DNA from: JAEULH01 sp963746275
GTDB lineage: Bacteria; Pseudomonadota; Alphaproteobacteria; Rhodospirillales; Defluviicoccaceae
Assembly: GCA_963746275.1 (NCBI GenBank)
Contig: CAVVAX010000007.1
Location: forward strand, 1-64,000
DNA length: 64,000 nucleotides
Reading direction: 5' to 3'
The notes under the pieces are model-generated. The model saw only the letters and a program-made list of their open reading frames with translations. It ran no database searches and had not been told where the DNA came from. The translations under genes were made by a program, and so were the position numbers. Below are positions 58,374-64,000 of this stretch, piece by piece; the stretch's first letter is position 1, and the number at the start of each line of letters is the position of its first letter.

Positions 58374-58902
58374 CGCCGCCCTCCTCGTCCTCCCCGGGCA
58401 GCGTCGGCTCCGCGCCGCCGATCCGCAGGCTCGACAGCGTCACCGCGCCACCGCCCGATCCGTGTTCGGCGGAGGCCAGAACCTCATAGACGAGGAACGA
58501 CCGCGGCGGGACGACCAGGCCCGGCTCGGCGTAGAGATCGATGCTCACCCGCCAGCGGAAGCCGTCCTCGTGCTCGCCCGTCCACTCGCCCACGGCGAGC
58601 GGGATCTCCGCCCCCACACTGGCCAAAGCCGCCTGGGCATGCAGGGCCGCCGCGGCATGCACGTCGGCCGCCGTCATGCCGCGGAAGCCTTCCGAGAAGA
58701 TCCTGAGCAGCACCGTCAGCATCAGCGCCAGGATGGTGAAGGCGACGAGCACCTCGAGAAGGGTAAAGCCACCGTTTTGCCGCCGGTGCGTCCGAGCAAG
58801 ATCGTCATCGCGAGCCGCGCAGCGGCGTGGCGATCCAGTCATTCCGAGAGCTGGATCGCTTCGTCGGCATTCGCCGCCTCGCGATGACGACTTTTCATGC
58901 AT
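58357..58902 (-). CDS. gspI: Type II secretion minor pseudopilin GspI
   Basis: Minor pseudopilin with the processing motif NGGFTLLEVLVAFTILALML at about residues 43-62 from the ATG at 58902. The domain has HAQAALASVGAEIPLAVGEW and FRWRVSIDLYAEPG. The leader before the Gly-Phe site is unusually long (about 44 residues) because it is encoded by the palindromic repeat at 58803-58889. An internal ATG at 58842 gives 24 residues and still lies in the repeat. No other start closer to the motif is visible. Confidence 0.88.
   Translation of the reverse strand: MHEKSSSRGGECRRSDPALGMTGSPRRCAARDDDLARTHRRQNGGFTLLEVLVAFTILALMLTVLLRIFSEGFRGMTAADVHAAAALHAQAALASVGAEIPLAVGEWTGEHEDGFRWRVSIDLYAEPGLVVPPRSFLVYEVLASAEHGSGGGAVTLSSLRIGGAEPTLPGEDEEGGDGAPQ
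58803..58889. repeat. Full palindromic repeat element inside the gspI leader
   Basis: Perfect 12-base outer arms (CGTCATCGCGAG ... CTCGCGATGACG) and 9-base inner arms (GCGATCCAG ... CTGGATCGC at 58830 and 58851) can fold into a long hairpin. The form matches the GTCATTGCGAG...CTGGATCGC dispersed palindromes common in alphaproteobacteria. Related arms occur at 13620, 52646 and near 63851. Confidence 0.85.
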
Positions 58903-58935
58903 CAGCTGTTATGCATCAGCCTGACACCCGAAGGT

Positions 58936-59391
58936 CTACCCGCCCTGCGCCTCGGCGACGGAGATCCGCCCGGTGAGCCAGTCGACATCGACCTGGTAGC
59001 GCCCCACCTCGTCGCCGACTGTTATCTGGCCGCCGGTGGCGCTGCCGTCGGGAAAGAAGCGGATGCCGCCGGTCGAGGCATCCAGTTGCTCGACCTCTGC
59101 CGCATAGAGATCCAGGCGCAGGCCTTCGGGCAGCGCCTTGGGCCGCGCCCGCTCCAGGGCATAGGCATGGCCGGTTAGGTCGAAGACGACGGCGACGTCG
59201 GCATTCTCCGCGACCGCCTCGCTCCGCGCCTGGCGCAGCGCCGCGGCGATCTCGTAGGCGGCGGCCCGGGCCTGTGTCCCGCCAAAGCCGCGGAAGAGGG
59301 CCGGGGCGATGACCGCCGTCACCAGGCCGATGATGGCCAGGACAACCAGGACCTCGAACAGCGTGAAGCCGTCCCGCCGGCCCGCACTCAC
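58936..59391 (-). CDS. gspH: Type II secretion minor pseudopilin GspH
   Basis: Intact 151-residue minor pseudopilin. The prepilin motif is GRRDGFTLFEVLVVLAIIGL, followed by YEIAAALRQARSEAVAENAD and GGIRFFPDGSATGGQITVGD, the GspH C-terminal pattern. Its ATG overlaps the gspG stop by 4 bases. Confidence 0.92.
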   Translation of the reverse strand: MSAGRRDGFTLFEVLVVLAIIGLVTAVIAPALFRGFGGTQARAAAYEIAAALRQARSEAVAENADVAVVFDLTGHAYALERARPKALPEGLRLDLYAAEVEQLDASTGGIRFFPDGSATGGQITVGDEVGRYQVDVDWLTGRISVAEAQGG

Positions 59392-59865
59392 CAGTTGGTC
59401 ACGTCGGCCGCCTCACCCTCGCCGCCCTCGGCATTGTCGGAGCCCAGGGTATAGAGGTCGTACTCGCCGTGCTGGCCAGGCACGCGGTAGACGTAGACCT
59501 GCCCCCAGGGATCGACGATCGACTCCTTCTTTTTCAGGTACGGGCCGTTCCACCGCGCCACGCCGGGCGGCGCCTCGACCAGCGCGGGGAGGTTCTCCTG
59601 CTCGCTGGGGTAGCGGCCGATCTCCAGCCGGTAGAGGTCGAGGGCGCCGCCGATGCGCTCGAGCTGCATCTTTGCCGTCTCGGACTTGGCCGTTCCCAGC
59701 AGCTTGAACACCTGCGGCCCGGCGACGACGGCGGCGATCAGGCCGAGGATGACCAGGACGACCAGCACCTCCAGCAAGGTGAAGCCCGCCTGCGCCGTTC
59801 CGCGCGGCGCCGCCGTCTCGCCTCGGACGCGCCTCAGCCTCGGTTCGCTTGCGCCAAAGTTTCAT
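59388..59865 (-). CDS. gspG: Type II secretion major pseudopilin GspG, one frameshift
   Basis: Main subunit of the pseudopilus. The ATG at 59865 gives a basic leader (MKLWRKRTEAEARPRRDG). One extra G near 59787 (GGCGGGCTTC) separates it from GGFTLLEVLVVLVILG. The globular part has LERIGGALDLYRLEIGRYPS, PYLKKKESIVDPWGQVYVYR and the Ca-site-like end YDLYTLGSDNAEGGEGEAAD. The restored length is about 158 residues. It lies 12 bases after the gspF stop. Confidence 0.92.
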
Positions 59866-59877
59866 CAAACCCCCGCT

Positions 59878-61102
59878 TCAGAACGCCAGCTGGCTGATAC
59901 TCAGCATCGGCATCAGTATCGAGATGATAATTCCGCCGATCAACACCGCCATGACGAAGGTCAGCACCGGCACGAGCAGCGTCAGCAGCCGCTGCGTCGC
60001 CCGCTGCACCTCTCCATCGTAGAGGTCGGCGACGCGAAACAGCATTTCCTCGAGCTTGCCGCTCTCCTCGCCGATGCGAATGAGATGTGTCGCGAGCGTT
60101 GGGAACATGCCGGTGTCGCTGAGCGGCCCGGCGAAAGGCTTGCCTTCCTTGACCTGCTTTTCGACGTCGCCGAACGGCCGCCGAGATGGCCGGATGATCC
60201 AGAGCTTCCCGGGCGACCGACAGCGCCGCGACCAGCGGCACGCCGTTGGCGATCAGCATCCCCAGGGTGAAGCCGAAGCGGGCGACCTCGGCCTTGGTCA
60301 GCAGGTCGCCCAGCAGCGGCAGGCGCAACAGCCGGCGGTCCAGCGCGATGCGCCCCTCCAGCGTGCGCCGGCGGGCGGCGACGGCCAAGGCGATGCCGGC
60401 GACGACGATGACCGGCAGCCACCAGAACCCCTGGGCGATGGTCCCGGTGGCCAGCACGATGCGGGTGGGCAGCGGCAGTTCGTAGCCGGCGTCGGCGAAG
60501 ATCTGCTGGAAGTTGGGTATGACCACCGTGACCATGATCGCGATCGAGATCACCGCCGAGATCAGCAGGATGGCCGGATAGAGCAGCGCCGACTTGAAGC
60601 TCTGGCGCGCCTTCTGCGAGCGCTCCATGAAGTCGGCGGTGCGGGTCAGGGCGACGTCCAGCGCGCCGCCGGCCTCGCCGGCGCGAACCATGCCGATGCA
60701 GAAGCGGTCGAAGGTGTCGCCCTGGGCGGCCATGGCCTCGGCCAGCGATGTGCCGCCGCGCACCTTGTCGACGACCCGCTTGAGCACCTCGCGCACCGCC
60801 GGCTTCTCGGCGAAGCGCACCAGCACGTCGAGCGTCTGGTCGACGGGCAGCCCGGCGCGGAGCAGCGTCGCCGTCTCGCGGATGACCATGGTCATGTCGC
60901 GGTGCGACAGCGCCCGCTTGCGGCCGATGTCGCGCCTGAGCAGGTCGACCAGGCCCGCGGCTCCCACCGCCTCCTCGGCGCGGATCGGCAGATAGCCCTG
61001 GGCGCGGAGCTGCTCGATGACGGCGGCGCGGGTTGGCGCCTCCATGTCGCCTTCGAGGATCTCGCCGGGTTCGGTGACCGCCTTGTAGCGGAACAGCGGC
61101 AT
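59878..61102 (-). CDS. gspF: Type II secretion inner-membrane protein GspF, one frameshift
   Basis: Polytopic platform protein. From the ATG at 61102 it starts MPLFRYKAVTEPGEILEGDM and has two GspF domains (DMTMVIRETATLLRAGLPVD and EVARFGFTLGMLIANGVPLV) plus helices such as LLYPAILLISAVISIAIMVT. One extra T near 60178 breaks the frame after ISAAV; the second frame resumes GDVEKQVKEGKPFAGPLSD and ends LPMLSISQLAF-like. The restored length is about 407 residues. It starts 8 bases after the gspE stop. Confidence 0.94.
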
Positions 61103-61110
61103 GGGTCCGC

Positions 61111-62856
61111 TCAGGCTTCCCGGGTCACCCGCAGGACCTCCTCGATCGACGTCAACCCGGCCAGGGCCTTGCGCATGCCGTCGTCGTAGAGCGTGCGCAT
61201 GCCGGCCTCGACCGCCTGGCGCTGGATGTCGCGGGCGTCGGCCTTGCGCAGGGTCATCCGCCGGATGTCCTCGTCGATGACCAGCATCTCGGCGATAGCC
61301 GAGCGGCCATGATAACCGGTGCCGTTGCAGGCCTCGCACCCGGTGGGCCGGTAGCGCAGGATCGCCGTCCCCGGCTGGGCGAAGCGTTCCAGGCGAAGCT
61401 CGCCGATCAGCTCGTCGGCGGCAGGCTCGGCGGTCCGGCAGTGCGGGCACAGCCGGCGCACCAGCCGCTGGGCGGTGATGCCGTTGACGGTGGAGGCTAG
61501 CAGGTAGTCTTCCAAGCCCATGTCCAGCAGCCGGGTGACCGTGCCGGCGGCCGAGTTCGTGTGCAGCGTCGACAGCACCAGGTGGCCGGTGAGCGCCGAT
61601 TGCGCGGCGATCTGAGCCGTCTCCAGGTCGCGGATCTCGCCGATCATGATGATGTCCGGGTCCTGGCGGAGGATCGAGCGGAGGACGTTGGCGAAGGTCA
61701 GCCCGATCTTCGGCTTGACTTGGATCTGGTTGACGCCGTCGAGCTGATACTCGATCGGGTCCTCGACCGTCAGGATCTTCTTGTCCGGCGTGTTGAGCCG
61801 CAGGAGCGAGGTGTAGAGCGTCGTCGTCTTGCCGCTGCCGGTGGGGCCGGTGACGAGCAGGATGCCGTTCGGCCGTTCCAGCACGTCGAGGTAGGTGGCG
61901 AGCGTGTCCTCCTCGAAACCCAGCACTGCGAACTCGAACTTGGCGCTGCCCTTGTCGAGGATGCGCAATACCACGCTCTCGCCGTGCATCGTCGGCAGGG
62001 TGGAGACGCGGAAGTCTACCTCTTTGCCGCGCACGGCGAGCTTCACCCGCCCGTCCTGCGGCAGGCGGCGCTCGGCGATGTTGAGCTTGGCCATGATCTT
62101 AACCCGCGAGACGATGGCCGAGCGCAGCGTCACCGGCGGCGTCTCCACCTCGTGGAGGACGCCGTCGATGCGGTAGCGCACCCTGAGCGTGTTCTCGTAG
62201 GGCTCAATGTGGATGTCCGAGGCGCGGGCCTCGACGGCGCGGGAGACGAGCAGGTTGACCAGGCGGATGACCGGCGCCTCGCTCGCCTGATCCTTCAGCC
62301 GCTCCTCGTCCTCGTCGCGCTCGCCGCTCTGGGTCTCGCCGAGGCCGTCGACGAGCTGGCTGATGGCGGTGCCGCCGCTGCCGTACAGCCGCTCGAAGGC
62401 CCGCTCGATGTCGGCCGGCAGGGCGACCGCGGCCTGCACCGGCCGGCGCGTCGCGATCTCCACCGCTTGCCGCGAGAACGCGTCCAGGGGATTGGCCATG
62501 GCCAGGCTGATGGCGGCGTCGCTCGCGGCGAGCGGGATGACGTGCGCCTCCTTGAGGAATCGGGCGCTGAGGACGTCGGGCAGCACCGTCTCGTCGGGAA
62601 AGTCGGCCGCCCCGATCAGCGGCAGGCCGAGCACCTCGGCCAACGCCGCGCCGACGTCGGCCTCGGCGACGAGGCCGAGCTGGGTGAGCAGGATGTGCAG
62701 GTGCTCGGCGGTGCTGCCGCGCTCGCGCCTGAGCCGCCGGGCCCGCTCCAGGGACGGGCGGTCCAGCTTACCGCGGCCGATCAGCGCATCGGCGACGGCG
62801 TCTTCGACATCCGCCGCGTCGAGTAAACCGGCGGCCGTCCCTTCGGCAAGATCCAT
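61111..62856 (-). CDS. gspE: Type II secretion ATPase GspE
   Basis: Cytoplasmic hexameric ATPase that powers pseudopilus assembly. The intact 581-residue product has an N-terminal T2SSE_N domain and ASDIHIEPYENTLRVRYRID. Walker A is LLVTGPTGSGKTTTLYTSL, Asp box TVEDPIEYQLDGVNQIQV, Walker B PDIIMIGEIRDLETAQIA and His box GHLVLSTLHTNSA. A zinc tetracysteine (LCPHCRT ... GCEACNGTGYHGR) is present. First gene of the gsp operon, about 90 bases from ispE. Confidence 0.97.
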   Translation of the reverse strand: MDLAEGTAAGLLDAADVEDAVADALIGRGKLDRPSLERARRLRRERGSTAEHLHILLTQLGLVAEADVGAALAEVLGLPLIGAADFPDETVLPDVLSARFLKEAHVIPLAASDAAISLAMANPLDAFSRQAVEIATRRPVQAAVALPADIERAFERLYGSGGTAISQLVDGLGETQSGERDEDEERLKDQASEAPVIRLVNLLVSRAVEARASDIHIEPYENTLRVRYRIDGVLHEVETPPVTLRSAIVSRVKIMAKLNIAERRLPQDGRVKLAVRGKEVDFRVSTLPTMHGESVVLRILDKGSAKFEFAVLGFEEDTLATYLDVLERPNGILLVTGPTGSGKTTTLYTSLLRLNTPDKKILTVEDPIEYQLDGVNQIQVKPKIGLTFANVLRSILRQDPDIIMIGEIRDLETAQIAAQSALTGHLVLSTLHTNSAAGTVTRLLDMGLEDYLLASTVNGITAQRLVRRLCPHCRTAEPAADELIGELRLERFAQPGTAILRYRPTGCEACNGTGYHGRSAIAEMLVIDEDIRRMTLRKADARDIQRQAVEAGMRTLYDDGMRKALAGLTSIEEVLRVTREA

Positions 62857-62944
62857 GGCCTGTGCCTACTCCTCCGGATCGAAGGCGGCAGTCTAGCCCG
62901 GTTGGCGAGCGCGGTCGCGGCCCGTCCGATGCCGGCGGTGTGCC

Positions 62945-63818
62945 TCAGGCCGTGACCGGGGCGGCGGCGAGCCACCAGCCAGGATGCTGGGCGGCGAGCG
63001 CGGCGCGCGCCGCTTCCGCCTCGGCCTGGTTCGCGAACATAGCGAAGCAGGTGGCGCCGCTGCCGCTCATGCGGGCAAGAAGCGCCCCCGGCTGCGCCCC
63101 AAGCGCCGCCAGCACCGGGGTGATCTCGGGCGCCAGCGCCTCCGCCGCCTCGCTGAGGTCGTTGCCGGCTTCGGCAAGGCGTTCGGCCAGCGCCTCAGCA
63201 TCCGGCCGGCGGCTCGGAGAACCGGCAGGGCGCGGAGAAGCCGCCTCGCCTCGCGGCGAAGACCGCCGGCGTGGCAACGGCCACGCCCGGATTGGCCAGC
63301 AGCAGCGAGAAGCGGGGCAGCGGCGGCGCCGGCGCCAGCTCCTCGCCGATGCCGCCAACGAACACGGGCCGGCCGGCGAGGCACATCGGCACGTCGGCGC
63401 CGAGGCGCAGCGCCAGCGCCGGAAGATCGACCGCGCCTGCGTCCACCCGCCACAGCCGAGCCAGGGCCACCAGCGTCGCCGCCGCGTCGGCCGAGCCGCC
63501 GCCAATGCCGGAGGCGACCGGCAGCCGCTTGATGAGATGGATGCGGGCGGATGCCGTCCGGCCGGCGGCCTCGGCCAGCAGCCGGGCCGCCCGGAGGACC
63601 AGATTGTCGGCGCCGTCGGGAACGTCGGCGGCGAAAGGGCCGCTCACGGCGAGGTGCAGCGCCTCGCCCACCCCGACCTCGACCGTGTCGCCGATGGCGG
63701 GGAAGACGACGAGGCTGTCGAGCAGGTGGTAGCCGTCGGGCCTGCGGCCGACGACGCGGAGGTAGAGGTTGACCTTGGCCGGCGCCTCGACCCGGACCTT
63801 CGCCGCGGCCGCCCCCAT
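62945..63818 (-). CDS. ispE: 4-diphosphocytidyl-2-C-methyl-D-erythritol kinase, one frameshift
   Basis: GHMP kinase of the non-mevalonate isoprenoid pathway. It has EAPAKVNLYLRVVGRRPDGY, the ATP-binding loop LPVASGIGGGSADAAATL and LGADVPMCLAGRPVFVGGIG. One extra G near 63212 breaks the frame after SEPPA; the second frame resumes DAEALAERLAEAGNDLSEAA and MSGSGATCFAMFA. The ATG at 63818 is used; a GTG at 63833 is possible. The restored length is about 291 residues. Confidence 0.94.
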
Positions 63819-63852
63819 TGCTGCGGCTGTCACTGCCGCTTCACCGCGGCGG

Positions 63853-64000
63853 TCATTGCGAGGCGGCGCTGGCTTCCCTGATCACCCCCTGCAGCTTGCG
63901 CTCGAGCTCGGCCTTGAGGCCCGGCTCGGGATCGAGGGCGAGGGCGGCGCGCCACTGGAAGTGGGCCTCGCGCTGGCGGCCGACCGCAAGGTAGGCGTCG
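63853..64000 (-). CDS. TPR-repeat protein, C-terminal end only
   Basis: The last about 48 codons of a gene that enters from beyond the window. DAYLAVGRQREAHFQWRAAL and ALDPEPGLKAELERKLQGVI show a tetratricopeptide-type helix pair followed by a short helix. TPR proteins next to ispE are common in this group. Its stop lies in a partial copy of the palindromic repeat. Confidence 0.75.
   Translation of the reverse strand, partial: DAYLAVGRQREAHFQWRAALALDPEPGLKAELERKLQGVIREASAASQ

Overview
The window is a GC-rich (roughly 70% by eye) bacterial chromosome segment packed with housekeeping genes. Gene content and order (ppiD-trpE, secG-pyrG, kdsA-eno, phaA/phaR, CbpA/CbpM, a BigR/SqrR-type ArsR regulator, EipB, a GspN-containing type II secretion system) point to an alphaproteobacterium, probably of the Rhodospirillales type. 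The genus cannot be fixed from the sequence. I see no rRNA, tRNA, CRISPR array, prophage or insertion sequence.

Layout. 1-5.2 kb: CDF metal exporter, pdxH, a CbpA-type J-protein with its CbpM modulator, fabI and aroC. 5.3-15.7 kb: tryptophan genes trpC, trpD and trpG, then a 4.3-kb block (exported protein, membrane pyrophosphatase hppA, CBS protein, two small proteins), then trpE and ppiD. 15.9-25.7 kb: tpiA, secG, pyrG, a HigBA-like toxin-antitoxin pair and an SMR exporter, kdsA, eno, dapF, mtaB and ftsY. 25.8-31.3 kb: membrane adenylate cyclase, a small AT-richer orphan, an AsmA-like protein and an EamA transporter. 31.3-36.6 kb: polyhydroxybutyrate-related hbd, phaA and phaR, an XRE regulator, queG and a TusA-like protein. 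36.9-45.3 kb: a sulfide-sensor-like ArsR regulator, a ROK kinase, EipB, a lytic transglycosylase, and a sugar ABC transporter with an aldo/keto reductase. 45.5-51.5 kb: a complete [NiFe]-hydrogenase maturation operon, transcribed in the order hypC-A-B-D-F-E, with no hydrogenase structural gene in view. 51.6-62.9 kb: a type II secretion operon, transcribed gspE-F-G-H-I-J-L-M-N-D-K. 62.9-64 kb: ispE and the end of a TPR protein.

The genes form several working sets. FabI, IspE, KdsA, MtaB, FtsY, SecG and PpiD serve the envelope and translation. TrpE, G, D and C with AroC cover the chorismate-to-tryptophan branch. PhaA, Hbd and PhaR handle C4 acyl-CoA and PHB. The ArsR regulator and TusA-like protein suggest sulfur signalling. 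The Hyp set implies a [NiFe] hydrogenase elsewhere in the genome.

Caution: about thirty genes, many of them normally essential (aroC, tpiA, ftsY, ispE, ppiD), are interrupted by single-base frameshifts. Wherever I could work out the shift it is one extra base in the coding strand. This looks like insertion-biased sequencing error rather than gene decay, so I annotate those genes as whole genes with frameshifts; coordinates span the full gene. One gene, the EamA transporter, is broken enough that real decay remains possible.
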